Of a stretch of DNA of 64,000 bases, positions 25,947 through 35,396 are shown piece after piece. The notes below the pieces were generated by a model. That model worked only from the letters and a program-made list of their open reading frames with translations, had not been told where the DNA came from and ran no database searches. The translations under genes and the position numbers were made by a program. Positions within the stretch are counted from its first letter, which is position 1. Each line of letters opens with the position of its first letter. The DNA is from Ovoidimarina sp963698645 (GTDB lineage: Bacteria > Pseudomonadota > Alphaproteobacteria > Rhodobacterales > Rhodobacteraceae): assembly GCA_963698645.1 (NCBI GenBank), contig CAVORP010000009.1:248001-312000 (forward strand), written 5' to 3'.

Positions 25947-27995
25947 CTATTCGTCCAGGAACCACTGGGCCGGAAGGTAGGGATAGGTCCGGTAGTACTC
26001 ATAGGACGTGGTCTTGAACTGCGGCACGTTCTTGAGCGCGTTCCGGTGGTAAAGCGGCGCAGGCGCGCGCACGGTACCGATGAACAGCATCTCGTCGACC
26101 ATCTTCTCGGCAAGCTTCAGACCCAGCGCATTCTGCTCGTCCGAGCCCGGCGCAGCCCCCTGGAACGCGTCGATATCGGCGCGCATCTCTGCAACCCATG
26201 CCGGCGGTTCGACACCGCTGGCACCGTTGCTTTCCAGGTATTCGGCCCAGAGCATGCCGGTCCGGATATCGAAATACCCGTCAAACGGCGGGATCCAGTA
26301 GGTGTTGTCACCCATGTGGAGCGCGACCGGCTGGCCCTTCCGCCACATCATGACATCGAGCTGGTTCGAGGATTGCGCCGAACGATACTCGTCCGGGGTC
26401 ACCTCTTTCACCGTCGACTGAACGCCCACGTCGGACCAGTTCTGGCCCACGAGTTCGACCACTTCACCGGCCACACCCTGCGTCGCGAATTGCAGGTTGA
26501 GGACCAGAGCATCGCCGTTCGGCAATTCGCGGAAGCCGTCGCCATTGGTGTCGACCATGCCGATCTCGTCCAGAAGCTGTTTCGCAAGCTCGGGATCGTA
26601 TTGCGCATAGGCCTGTTCCAGCTCGGCCGGGATGAAGTCCGGACGCGGCGAGAAGCCGGTATACTGCACCGGTTCACCCTGACCGAAGAACGCCACCTCG
26701 TTGATCTGGTCGCGGTCCATCGCCACCGACATGGCGCGACGGAAGCGCACGTCACCGAACACCTCGCGCTTGGCCAGGTCGTTGCTGGTCACGTTGAACG
26801 AGAAGGTGGCAAAGGCGATATCGGGGTTCAGCTGAACCGTGAAGTCGCCTTTTTCCTGGTTTTCCAGAAGGATCGGAGCCGAAGCCAATGTGACCGACTG
26901 CGCCTTGTAGTCCACTTCGCCGTTCACCAGCTTGAGGATACGCACTTCGTTGTCATTGGCGTAGAGCTCGTCCTGACGGCTGATATAGGGCAGCTGCTGA
27001 CCGGTGGTGTCGACCATGTGGAAATAGGGGTTCGCCACCAGTTTCCGGCCTTCGGTCGTGTCGGTGATGTAGATATGGCTTTCCAGCGTCGGCTGCGTGC
27101 CCGCGGGCAGCGCATCGACCTTGTCGGGGTTCGACAGCATCGGCGACGGCGTGTCGGTCCAGTCCGAGTTGCCGTAATAGGCCGAAACCACGGCGATCCC
27201 GGTCTCGAACCCGGCAGCCTGAGCCAGCGCATCGGCCTCCGGGTTGATGTCCGGATGGAACTGGCCAAGGAAATGCTTGGGCTGGAAGGCCGGAGCATAG
27301 GTCGTCGCGAAATGCGCCAGAAGACCCGGCTTGGGCGACGGCAGGTTGAACACCACGGTGGTGTCGTCCGGCGTGTCGACCGTCATCCGCTCGCCCGCCA
27401 CGAGGACATAGTCCTTCGGGCTTTCGATGATCTTCGGATCGAGCGCCAGGTTGTCGTACCAGAATTTCACATCGGCCGAGGTGAACGGCGCGCCGTCCGA
27501 CCATTTGTGGCCTGCCCGAAGCTTGAACGTCAGCTGGGTGAAATCGTCGTTCCATTCCCAGGACTTGGCGATGTTCGGCACGATCGTCTGCAGATCGTCG
27601 GCATAGCGCACAAGGTTCACGTGACGCACCGACAGGAAGTCGGATGTGCCGGCTTCGGTCGCGTTCGACAGCGCCCTGAAGGTGCCGCCATACTTGCCAA
27701 CGGCCGTATAGGGCACGACCACCAGCGGTTCAGCCGGAATGCGCTCTGCCAGTGGCGGAAGCGGACCATTGCCGCGGATCTCGGCGTTCAGAGCCTCGAT
27801 TTCCGGGTTGGTGGAGAATTCCATGTCGCAGCCGGCGGCCGCCTCGAATTCGGAGAGTTCGTATTGCTGGGGGAAGGCCCCCGGCGCAACGCCCTGCATG
27901 TCCGCTAACGTGATCGCCGGGCAGCTTGCATATGCACCCCCCGCTACGAGCGTTGCGACCCCCGACAGCAGGATCGTTCTCATCTTCGTTGTCAT
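25947..27995 (-). CDS. ABC importer binding protein (family 5)
   Basis: 682 aa from the ATG at 27995; GGAGG lies five bases before it, while the ATG three bases further upstream would be only two bases from it. Sec signal peptide residues 1-22 (TILLSGVATLVAGGAYA). SBP_bac_5 domain: AKSWEWNDDFTQLTFKLRAG and KWSDGAPFTSADVKFWYDNL, then RFRRAMSVAMDRDQINEVAFFGQ. At over 650 residues it belongs to the long subgroup (YejA/oligopeptide-like) rather than the 530-residue DppA type. The ligand is not predictable, but a phosphonate or sulfate ester is suggested by the sulfatase at the operon's end. Confidence 0.88.
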   Translation of the reverse strand: MTTKMRTILLSGVATLVAGGAYASCPAITLADMQGVAPGAFPQQYELSEFEAAAGCDMEFSTNPEIEALNAEIRGNGPLPPLAERIPAEPLVVVPYTAVGKYGGTFRALSNATEAGTSDFLSVRHVNLVRYADDLQTIVPNIAKSWEWNDDFTQLTFKLRAGHKWSDGAPFTSADVKFWYDNLALDPKIIESPKDYVLVAGERMTVDTPDDTTVVFNLPSPKPGLLAHFATTYAPAFQPKHFLGQFHPDINPEADALAQAAGFETGIAVVSAYYGNSDWTDTPSPMLSNPDKVDALPAGTQPTLESHIYITDTTEGRKLVANPYFHMVDTTGQQLPYISRQDELYANDNEVRILKLVNGEVDYKAQSVTLASAPILLENQEKGDFTVQLNPDIAFATFSFNVTSNDLAKREVFGDVRFRRAMSVAMDRDQINEVAFFGQGEPVQYTGFSPRPDFIPAELEQAYAQYDPELAKQLLDEIGMVDTNGDGFRELPNGDALVLNLQFATQGVAGEVVELVGQNWSDVGVQSTVKEVTPDEYRSAQSSNQLDVMMWRKGQPVALHMGDNTYWIPPFDGYFDIRTGMLWAEYLESNGASGVEPPAWVAEMRADIDAFQGAAPGSDEQNALGLKLAEKMVDEMLFIGTVRAPAPLYHRNALKNVPQFKTTSYEYYRTYPYLPAQWFLDE

Positions 27996-28007
27996 CATGA
28001 CCTCCAA

Positions 28008-28236
28008 GTTATGTGCTTCCCCGGTATCGCCGAGGTTTGTATCGTTTTTGTTGGCTGTACGGATGCCCCCACGCCTCGCACCGATGTTGTCGGGCGGGCA
28101 TGTGACGTGTCAAGCAATCTGGTAAGGGATCTTCGGGCAGCCATCGGGGAAATTAGATACGCCAAAGCCCAGCATTGCAACCGGTTTCATCCCTGCAACC
28201 AACTGCCCTGACGCGGAAATCGCGCCGAGAATAAAT
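28008..28236 (-). promoter_or_regulatory. Promoter region of the ABC importer operon
   Basis: 229-bp gap between the enolase-family gene and the binding-protein gene. On the minus strand TTGACA occurs at 28108-28113, a possible -35 element with only a weak -10 17 bases on. TGAC-GT-GTCA at 28103-28112 is a short palindrome overlapping it. GGAGG for the binding protein is at 28001-28005. I see no other structure. Confidence 0.35.
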
Positions 28237-29343
28237 CTACGCCGCCCACTCGCTGCACTGATATTGGGCGCGCGCGAGCCAATCCGAGGCGATCTCGAAT
28301 CCCCAGCCGGGCCTGTCGCTGATCGTGACGTGGCCGTCATCGACCGCATAAAGGTCTTGCGTGAACAACCCCTCCTGCCACGGATAGTAGTCCGGACCTT
28401 CGATCGACAGTTCAAGGTATTTGCCTGCGTTGGGAATTGCGCGCAGAAGATGCATCGTGAACAGCGTGACCAGCGACAGATTGGCGCAATGGGGCGTCAC
28501 CGGAAGGCCCGCCGCCTCGGCCATCCGCACCACCCGAAGGGTCCGTGCGAGTCCACCCATATACATCACGTCGGGCTGGACGATATCCACCGCGCGCATC
28601 TCGATCATGTGCTTCCAGACCGGCAGCAGGCAATCCTGTTCGCCCCCCGTCACATCGATACTGAGGGCGTCGGTCACTTCCCTGGTCTGTTCCAACTCCC
28701 AATAGGGGCACGGTTCCTCGAAATGACAAAAGCCCGCATCCTCGAGCATCCGCCCCACCTCGATCGCGCGGGGCGGCGCATAGCAACTGTTCGCATCGAT
28801 CAGGAGATCAGCGGTGTCGCCCAGCGTCCGGCGCATGGCGGGGATGATCTCTTCGGTCCGGCCCGGCCACTCGTCCTTCCCGCGCCCCACCTCGGCCCCT
28901 GCCCGCACCTTGAAGGCAGTGAACCCTTTCTCGCCCTGCAGGCGCTCCATCCGCCGGGCCTCCTCGGCGGGCGTGATGTCGCGCTTCATGGACGACGCAT
29001 AGGCCCGCAACCGCCCGGGCGACCCGCCCAGGAGCGTCACGACCGGCAAGCCCGCGATCTTGCCCCGCAGGTCCCAGATCGCGGTATCGACCCCGCCCAT
29101 GGCCCGGCAGATATAGGAGCCGGGGAACTTGTGCTCGCGCTCGGTGACAAGATCCAGAAGATCGTCGAGATCGGTGGTGTCCCGGCCCAGAACCCAGGGC
29201 GCGACCTGGCGGTGCAGTATCTGACAGGTGATGTCGGAATGATAGGTCGACACCTGCCCCCAGCCCTGCGCCCCGTCCTCGGCGGTGACGCGGACGAAGC
29301 CCACGAATTCATTACAGAAAGTCTCGATCCGTTTCAGTTTCAT
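28237..29343 (-). CDS. Mandelate racemase/muconate lactonizing family enzyme
   Basis: 368 aa, enolase superfamily. N-terminal capping domain, then a barrel with KVRAG (catalytic Lys region near residue 168), metal ligands in LLIDANS, HFEEPCP and VTGGEQD, and a C-terminal CANLSL segment with a preceding His (TPHC) as second base. It would abstract the alpha-proton of a carboxylate (sugar acid dehydratase or racemase type). It overlaps the GMC oxidoreductase gene by ATGA, so the two act together, perhaps on a polyol or hydroxy acid. Exact reaction unknown. Confidence 0.85.
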   Translation of the reverse strand: MKLKRIETFCNEFVGFVRVTAEDGAQGWGQVSTYHSDITCQILHRQVAPWVLGRDTTDLDDLLDLVTEREHKFPGSYICRAMGGVDTAIWDLRGKIAGLPVVTLLGGSPGRLRAYASSMKRDITPAEEARRMERLQGEKGFTAFKVRAGAEVGRGKDEWPGRTEEIIPAMRRTLGDTADLLIDANSCYAPPRAIEVGRMLEDAGFCHFEEPCPYWELEQTREVTDALSIDVTGGEQDCLLPVWKHMIEMRAVDIVQPDVMYMGGLARTLRVVRMAEAAGLPVTPHCANLSLVTLFTMHLLRAIPNAGKYLELSIEGPDYYPWQEGLFTQDLYAVDDGHVTISDRPGWGFEIASDWLARAQYQCSEWAA

Positions 29344-30959
29344 GCCGTGGCCTCCTCGAGGATCAGGTCTGCCGCGCGTTCGGCCACCATGATGGTGGGC
29401 GCATTGATATTGCCCGTTGTCACATTGGGAAAGACCGAGGCGTCCACCACGCGCAGCCCCGCGATCCCGTGGACCCGAAGCCGCGCGTCGGTGACCGATG
29501 TCGCCCGGTCCGCACCCATCCGGCAGGTGGCGCAGGGGTGGAACACGGTCCAGGCCCGGTCGCGGATGTAATCGGCGAATGCCGCGTCTTCGGTCATCTC
29601 CGCCCCCGGCGCGATCTCGGTCTCGATGATTTCCGCGAGCGATGGGGCCTTTGCCAGTCTGCGGATCAGGTGCATGCCGCGCAGGGCCTCCGCGCGGTCC
29701 TGTTCGGTGTCGAGATAGCGCGGCTGGATCACGGGCGCATCGAACGGGTCGGCGCTGCGCAACCCGATCCGGCCACGGCTGGTGGGACGGCAAGCATTGT
29801 AACCCAGAAGGAAGCCCGGAAAATCGTCAGGCGTCATCAGGGGCCGCTTGCCCGCCGGTGCACGGGTATAGCTGACCGGCGAGAAATAGAGTTGCAGGTC
29901 GGGCGCCTGAAGATCCGGCAGGGAACGCACGAAACCGCCTCCCTGATTGACCGAGAGCGCCAAGGGGCCCTTGCGGGACACGAGATATTGCAGGCCCACA
30001 CGAAGTTTTCCCGCCCATGGCCGCAGCATCTGGTTCAGCGTGGGAACACGCGCCCGGTAGTAGAAATCGACCCCCAGATGGTCCTGAAGATGCTGCCCCA
30101 CCGCCGGAAGATCGGCACGCGGCGCGATGCCCATCGCACGCAGATCGTCAGCCGGACCCAGCCCGCTCAACATCAGCAGTTGCGGCGAATTGACCGCTCC
30201 GGCGCTCAGGATCACCTCACGCGCCGCCCGCACCTCGTGGGCGCGCCCCTTGTGCCAATACCGCAATCCCGTGACGCGTGCGCCGTCAAAGGTGAGGCCT
30301 GTCACATGGGCGCGGGTCCGAAGCACGAGGTTGGGCCGACGCGTCGCGGGGCGCAGGTAACACCGCGCGGTGGAGGCTCGCCGGCCGCCGCGGGTCGTGA
30401 TCTGGTAGATCGACAGGCCCTCCATCCGCGTCCCGTTATAATCTTCGGTCGTGCCAAGGCCGCTTTCCGCGCCCGCCGACATCCAGTTGCGGCAAAGCGG
30501 GTGGACCGCATCGGTTATGTCCTGCACCGCAAGTGGCCCGGACCCGCCACGAATACCGTCATCGCCGCGTGACCATGCCTCGAGCTTGCGGAAATAGGGT
30601 GCGACTCCGGCCCAATCCCAGCCCGAAGCTCCCGCCGCCGCCCAGTCGTCGAAATCGCGCGGATGACCGCGCACATAGACCATGGCATTGATCGAGCTTG
30701 ACCCGCCCAGAACCTTGCCACGCGGCCAGTAGCTTGTCTTGCCACCCAGCCCCGGCACCGGCTCGGTCTGGTATTTCCAGTTGATGCGCCCGTCGTAATA
30801 GGCCTTTCCATAGCCGATCGGCATCTGGACCCACGGCGACCAGTCCGATCCGCCCGCCTCCAACAGAAGAACACGGAACCGCCCATTCGCGGTCAGACGG
30901 TTGGCCAGAACCGACCCTGCCGATCCTGCGCCGACAACGATATAGTCAACCGATTCCAT
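29340..30959 (-). CDS. GMC-family FAD alcohol dehydrogenase
   Basis: 539 aa. N-terminal dinucleotide fold YIVVGAGSAGSVLANRL, GMC signature 1 at 'RGKVLGGSSSINAMVYVRG' near residue 84, signature 2 'LSAGAVNSPQLLMLSGLGP' near residue 258, and the active-site His in FHPCATCRMG with the Asn of NVTTGNINAP near residue 510. Closest in pattern to choline/alcohol dehydrogenases (BetA/AlkJ-like). Not an osmolyte betA by context: no betB or betI. Translationally coupled to the enolase-family gene. Confidence 0.88.
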   Translation of the reverse strand: MESVDYIVVGAGSAGSVLANRLTANGRFRVLLLEAGGSDWSPWVQMPIGYGKAYYDGRINWKYQTEPVPGLGGKTSYWPRGKVLGGSSSINAMVYVRGHPRDFDDWAAAGASGWDWAGVAPYFRKLEAWSRGDDGIRGGSGPLAVQDITDAVHPLCRNWMSAGAESGLGTTEDYNGTRMEGLSIYQITTRGGRRASTARCYLRPATRRPNLVLRTRAHVTGLTFDGARVTGLRYWHKGRAHEVRAAREVILSAGAVNSPQLLMLSGLGPADDLRAMGIAPRADLPAVGQHLQDHLGVDFYYRARVPTLNQMLRPWAGKLRVGLQYLVSRKGPLALSVNQGGGFVRSLPDLQAPDLQLYFSPVSYTRAPAGKRPLMTPDDFPGFLLGYNACRPTSRGRIGLRSADPFDAPVIQPRYLDTEQDRAEALRGMHLIRRLAKAPSLAEIIETEIAPGAEMTEDAAFADYIRDRAWTVFHPCATCRMGADRATSVTDARLRVHGIAGLRVVDASVFPNVTTGNINAPTIMVAERAADLILEEATA

Positions 30960-31094
30960 CCGCCCCCCTTTGTTCTCTCGATGAAAACGCCAAAGGCCGG
31001 CGATACTCCAGCGCGGAATCGCAGCCCTGACCTGAAATCAGCTCAGAGCGGTTTCCGTCCCTTCCGAAGTCGTCTAGAATTCGCGCGATGCTGC

Positions 31095-31109
31095 GACCGG
31101 CTGCCGGTC
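31095..31109. promoter_or_regulatory. Palindrome upstream of gcdH
   Basis: GACCGG-CTG-CCGGTC, a perfect 6-bp-arm inverted repeat, 25 bp before the gcdH ATG in the 174-bp divergent gap from the GMC gene. Could be an operator or a small 5' mRNA hairpin. Confidence 0.3.
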
Positions 31110-31133
31110 GGATGCGAGGACAAGGTGACAGAG

Positions 31134-32348
31134 ATGAAAGACGAAACCGCGAAAGGCTTTGGCCCGGATCTGGGTCCGTTTCAGTGGGACGATCCCCTGC
31201 GGCTCGAGGACACGCTGAGCGAGGACGAGCGGATGCTGCGCGATGCCGCCCGCACCTTTGCCGAAACCCGGCTTCAGCCCAAGGTGACCGCCGCCTATCG
31301 CGACGAAACCCCCGACCGCGACGTGTTCCGCGAGATGGGCGAGGCCGGGCTTCTGGGCCTGACCATCCCCGAGGAATATGGCGGTCTTGGCGCGGGTTAC
31401 GTGACCTATGGGCTTGTGGCGCGCGAGATCGAGCGGGTCGATTCCGGTTACCGGTCGATGATGTCGGTTCAATCGAGCCTCGTGATGTACCCGATCCATG
31501 CCTATGGGTCGGAGGAGCAGCGCCGGAAATACCTGCCGAAACTGGCAAGCGGCGAATGGGTCGGCTGTTTCGGCCTTACCGAACCCGATGCCGGTTCGGA
31601 TCCGGCGGGCATGAAGACGCGGGCCGAAAAAACCGCGACAGGATATAGGCTTACCGGGTCGAAGATGTGGATTTCGAACAGTCCGTTCGCGGATGTGTTC
31701 GTGGTCTGGGCCAAGTCCGACGCCCATGACGGCAAGATCCGGGGCTTTGTCCTTGAGAAGGGCATGACCGGCCTGTCCGCGCCCAAGATCGGTGGCAAAC
31801 TGTCGCTTCGGGCCTCTACCACCGGCGAGATCGTGATGGACGGGGTCGAGGTGGGCGAAGACGCGCTCTTGCCCGGCGTCCAGGGGCTCAAGGGGCCGTT
31901 CGGCTGCCTGAACCGCGCGCGGTACGGCATTGCATGGGGTGTGATGGGGGCCGCCGAAGACTGCTGGATGCGGGCGCGGAGCTATGGGCTCGACCGCAAG
32001 CAATTCGGCAAGCCTTTGGCGCAGAACCAGCTTTTCCAGAAGAAACTGGCGGATATGCAGACCGAGATCACCCTTGGCCTGCACGCAGCGTTGCAGGTCG
32101 GCCGGTTGATGGAACAGGGCCGCGCCGCGCCGGAAATGATCAGCCTGATCAAGCGCAACAATTGCGGCAAGGCACTGGACGTGGCGCGTCTGGCCCGCGA
32201 CATGCATGGCGGCAACGGCATTCAGGAAGATTACCAGGTGATGCGCCACATGATGAACCTCGAGACGGTGAACACCTACGAGGGAACCCATGATGTTCAT
32301 GCCCTGATCCTTGGGCGGGCGCAGACCGGGTTGCAGGCTTTTTTCTAG
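31134..32348 (+). CDS. gcdH: Glutaryl-CoA dehydrogenase
   Basis: 404 aa acyl-CoA dehydrogenase. The GLTEPDAGSDPAGMKTRA flavin loop, the Arg region 'ARYGIAWGVMGAAEDC', GLDRKQFGKPLAQNQLFQKKLADM, and the C-terminal MHGGNGI...NTYEGTHDVHALILGRA with the catalytic Glu of YEGT match GcdH. It oxidises and decarboxylates glutaryl-CoA to crotonyl-CoA in lysine, tryptophan and benzoyl-CoA catabolism. A GTG at 31125 with GCGAGGA upstream is an alternative start. It stands alone here without a CoA-transferase. Confidence 0.9.
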   Translation: MKDETAKGFGPDLGPFQWDDPLRLEDTLSEDERMLRDAARTFAETRLQPKVTAAYRDETPDRDVFREMGEAGLLGLTIPEEYGGLGAGYVTYGLVAREIERVDSGYRSMMSVQSSLVMYPIHAYGSEEQRRKYLPKLASGEWVGCFGLTEPDAGSDPAGMKTRAEKTATGYRLTGSKMWISNSPFADVFVVWAKSDAHDGKIRGFVLEKGMTGLSAPKIGGKLSLRASTTGEIVMDGVEVGEDALLPGVQGLKGPFGCLNRARYGIAWGVMGAAEDCWMRARSYGLDRKQFGKPLAQNQLFQKKLADMQTEITLGLHAALQVGRLMEQGRAAPEMISLIKRNNCGKALDVARLARDMHGGNGIQEDYQVMRHMMNLETVNTYEGTHDVHALILGRAQTGLQAFF

Positions 32349-32363
32349 GCGCGATGGCGCAGA

Positions 32364-33378
32364 TCACGGCGCGAGGGTGATCTTCGCGCCGGTTTCCGCA
32401 GAGCGGTAGATCGCCGCCTCGATCACTTGGACATCAAGGTATTCGCGGGCGGTGTTCTCGAACGGGCGCTCTTCCAGAAACGCTTCGATAACATGGGCTT
32501 GCAGGTGGAAGGTGCAGTCGCCGCCGAACCGCCCGCTGGTATCCGGCGCGAGCGTCCGGGTCGTCTCGGTCGCGCCGAAGGCGCGGTGATGGAGGGCGCC
32601 GTCGCCGGTGAGGGTGAGGGTTCCGGCGTCGCCCTCGACCAGAGCCTCGCCCATGGTGCAGCGGGTATTTTCGGCGGCATGGTCGAGGCAGCGGTTGCCG
32701 TCGAACAGAACCCGCACGCCGCCCGGATGATCGAAGAGGACAAAGCCCGCATCCTCGCCCCGGATACCCGGATTGACGCGGCGCAGATCGGCATAGACGG
32801 CGGTGGGGTTGCCGAACAGAAAGCGGAACGTATCGACCCAGTGGACGCCGGTTTCGTGGATCAGGAAACGTGGCATGTCGCGGAAATAGGGCTGCCGGTC
32901 GAGATAGGCCTGTGGCCCCTGCCCGTCGCCCGTCCGCAACCGGAACGTGGCCTGTTGCACCTGCCCGATTGCGCCCTTTGCAAGGCTGTCGCGGATCGCG
33001 CGATACCAGGGCTGAAACCGGAAGTTTTCGTGTACGATCAGGGGGATACCGGCGCTCTTCTGCAAGATCCGCCATCGCGCGGGCTTCCTGCGGCGAGGTG
33101 CAGAACGGCTTTTGGCAGATGATGGCGCGAACGCCGTGGGCGAGGCCCGCGCGGATCGCTTCGGCATGGCCCGGGGGCGGCAGGATGATGTCGAGGATAT
33201 CGGGCCTTGTGGCGGTCAGCATCGTCTCGGCATCGTTGAAGGCGGGCGCGCCGGAAGCGGCGGCCCGGTCGGGGTCGCGATCGGCCACGCCCACGAGTTC
33301 GACTTGCGGCAGGCGGCGCCAGCCGTCGAGGTGAAACTGGCTGAAATACCCCGCCCCGAGGCAGGCCACGCGGATCAT
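32364..33378 (-). CDS. Gfo/Idh/MocA-family dehydrogenase
   Basis: N-terminal Rossmann motif RVACLGAGYFSQFHLDGW, the conserved CQKPF near residue 92 (Lys-Pro of the family), then HENFRFQPWYRAIRD and a C-terminal barrel with IHETGVHWVDTFRFLFG. About 337 aa after one +1 insertion near 33070. NAD(P)-dependent oxidation of a sugar, inositol or similar polyol is likely. Divergent from a LysR gene, with a striking tandem palindrome between them. Function beyond the family cannot be assigned. Confidence 0.82.
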
Positions 33379-33442
33379 GGGAGAGACCTTTCCATGGCCC
33401 TTTGAACGCCGCCCGACCGGTTCCGTCAAGCCACCGAACGGT

Positions 33443-33486
33443 GCATGTGTATTCCATGCGCATGGCATGTGTATTTCATGCGCATG
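33443..33486. repeat. Tandem 22-bp palindromic operator-like repeat
   Basis: Two head-to-tail 22-bp units (33443-33464 and 33465-33486) differing at one base. Each unit is itself a palindrome: left arm CATGTGTAT, spacer TTC or TCC, right arm ATGCGCATG, with two arm mismatches. Exactly two helical turns apart, in the 182-bp gap between the Gfo/Idh gene (minus) and the LysR gene (plus). Best read as a double operator for a divergent promoter. Confidence 0.7.
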
Positions 33487-33560
33487 GGCCGCCTGCCCTT
33501 CTCATCCGGAAAACAGTCTCTATCGTGATCCCTGCCCGAAGCGCCGGAAGGACACCCGCG

Positions 33561-34444
33561 ATGAAGTTTGACCAGATCCGAACCTTTCTGTGGGTCGCCC
33601 GGCTTGGCGGGTTTCGCAAGGCGGCGGAGCGGCTGCACCTGTCGCAGCCCGCGGTGTCGACCCGGATCGCGAACCTCGAAGAGGAATTGCGGGTGCCGCT
33701 GTTCGAGCGCGGCCTCGGGCGAACTGGTCCTGACCAAGCACGGTACGCTTCTTCTGTCCTATGCCGAGCAGATGCTGTTCGTCGAGGAAGAGATCAAGCA
33801 ACGCGTCGCCAATCCGTCCGGAGACGGAGGGGCTGTTCCGCGTCGGCGCGTCGGAAACCATCGCGCAGGCCTGGCTGCCGATGTTCCTGAAGGCGTTCAG
33901 CGAGCACTATCCGCGGGTCAACGTCGACCTGACGGTGGATATCTCGCTCAACCTGCGGGCGGCGCTCCTTGAGCGGCGTCTGGATCTGGCGTTTCTGATG
34001 GGGCCGGTGTCGGAGTTCTCGGTCGAGAACATCGCGCTGCCGCCCTTCGATCTGCATTGGTACCGGTCGACGGCGAACGACCGAGACCGATCTGACGCAG
34101 GTGCCGGTGATTTCCTATGCCAGCAAGACCCGGCCCTATCGGGAGCTGATGTCGGAACTGTCGCGCCGCGTGGGGCCGAAGGCGCGGGTGTTTACCTCGG
34201 CGTCGCTGTCGGCGAGCCTGAAGATGATCGCGGCGGGGATGGCCGTGGGGCCCTATCCCCGCGCGCTGGCCAATGACTGCGCTGGAGGCGGGGCAGATCG
34301 TCGAGTTCGATCCGGGCATCCGCGCCCAGCCGCTGTCAGTTCACCGCCTCCTACCTGTCGGAGCCGCGCAGCTTTCTGGTGGAAACCAGTGCCGAAATCG
34401 CGCGCGAGGTCGCCGTGGACTGGGACCGGGCGCATCCCGGGTAG
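33561..34444 (+). CDS. LysR-family regulator, heavily frameshifted
   Basis: N-terminal HTH intact: MKFDQIRTFLWVARLGGFRKAAERLHLSQPAVSTRI. The effector domain is spread over all three frames. Five successive +1 insertions (about 33715, 33822, 34080, 34277, 34339) rebuild a normal LysR of about 292 aa with VGASETIAQAWLPMFL and LDLAFLMGPVSEFS. The start ATG follows a Gfo/Idh-divergent promoter. Downstream it is co-oriented with the DUF1445 protein and TRAP carrier genes and may regulate them. Confidence 0.78.
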
Positions 34445-34501
34445 ATTCAAGAAATCTATCACGAACGATCAAGAATGATAATTTGCATTGATGGTTGACT
34501 G

Positions 34502-35372
34502 ATGTGTGATGCTGGGTCTGTTCTGAGGAGGGCCAAGCAACTGACACAACACGCCACCCGTCACGACCGATCTGCGCGATCTGTCCGCGGCAGAGCGTGC
34601 GCGCCGCGATCCGGTCGGGCGCCTATAGCGGCCATACCGCCGGGCTTGGCAGCGGGCAAGCTGCAATGCAACCTTGCGATCCTGCCCGAGCGCTATGCGC
34701 TCGATTTCCTGCGGTTCTGCCAGCGCAACCCCAAGCCCTGCCCCGTGGTGGGCGTGAGCGATACCGGCGATCCCTACCTGCCGACGCTGGGCCATGACAT
34801 CGACATCCGCACCGATGTGCCGACGCTACCGGGTGTTCCGGGATGGCAAGCTGACCGACGAGGTGACCGATATCACGGACCTCTGGGCCGATGATCTGGT
34901 GACCGTGGCGCTTGGCTGTTCGTTCACGTTCGAGAACGCGCTGATGCGCCACGGCATTCCGGTGCGCCATATCGAAACTGGGACGCAATGTGCCGATGTT
35001 CAGTTCCAACATCGCGCTTGTTCCCGCTGGGCCGTTTTCGGGCAAGATGGTCGTGACGATGCGGCCCATCGCCGCCGACCGGGTGACGGATGCGACCCGG
35101 ATCAGCGGCCGCTATCCGCAGGCCCATGGCGCACCCATCGCGATCGGGCGACCCGGCCGGGATCGGCATTGCCGATCTGTCGCGCCCCGATTGGGGCGAG
35201 GCGGTGGAGGTGCGCGCGGGCGAAGTGCCGGTCTACTGGGCCTGTGGCGTGACGCCGCAGAACGTTCTTCTGGAGGCGAAACTGCCTTTGTGCATCACCC
35301 ATTCGCCCGGTCACATGCTGATCGTCGGACGTGGCCGAAGACGCCGAAACAACAATTCTCAACACCCGATAA
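34502..35372 (+). CDS. DUF1445 / D-glutamate cyclase-like hydro-lyase, frameshifted
   Basis: Reconstructed protein of roughly 280 aa with the family core: SGHTAGLGSGKLQCNLAILP, FCQRNPKPCPVVGVSDTGDP, CSFTFENALMRHGIPVRHIE, MFSSNIALVPAGPFSGKMVV and CITHSPGHMLI. The family (PF07286) contains putative hydro-lyases and mitochondrial D-glutamate cyclase, often found with TRAP carriers. Seven +1 insertions within 870 bp make this the most damaged gene of the window. The start is uncertain: ATG at 34502 is in frame with the first block, but an internal start near 34541 after GAGGAGGGCC is possible. Confidence 0.72.
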
Positions 35373-35396
35373 ACACGCTTCAACAAGGAGATGAAC

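Noticed and set aside
24711..27908. A very long plus-strand open frame (over 1000 codons) opposite the ABC permease and binding protein
   Set aside because: Antisense shadow in high-GC DNA; the minus-strand genes have complete permease and binding-protein motifs.
29340..30959. Choline dehydrogenase betA
   Set aside because: It is a GMC enzyme, but there is no betaine aldehyde dehydrogenase, choline sulfatase or BetI beside it; it is coupled to an enolase-family gene instead.
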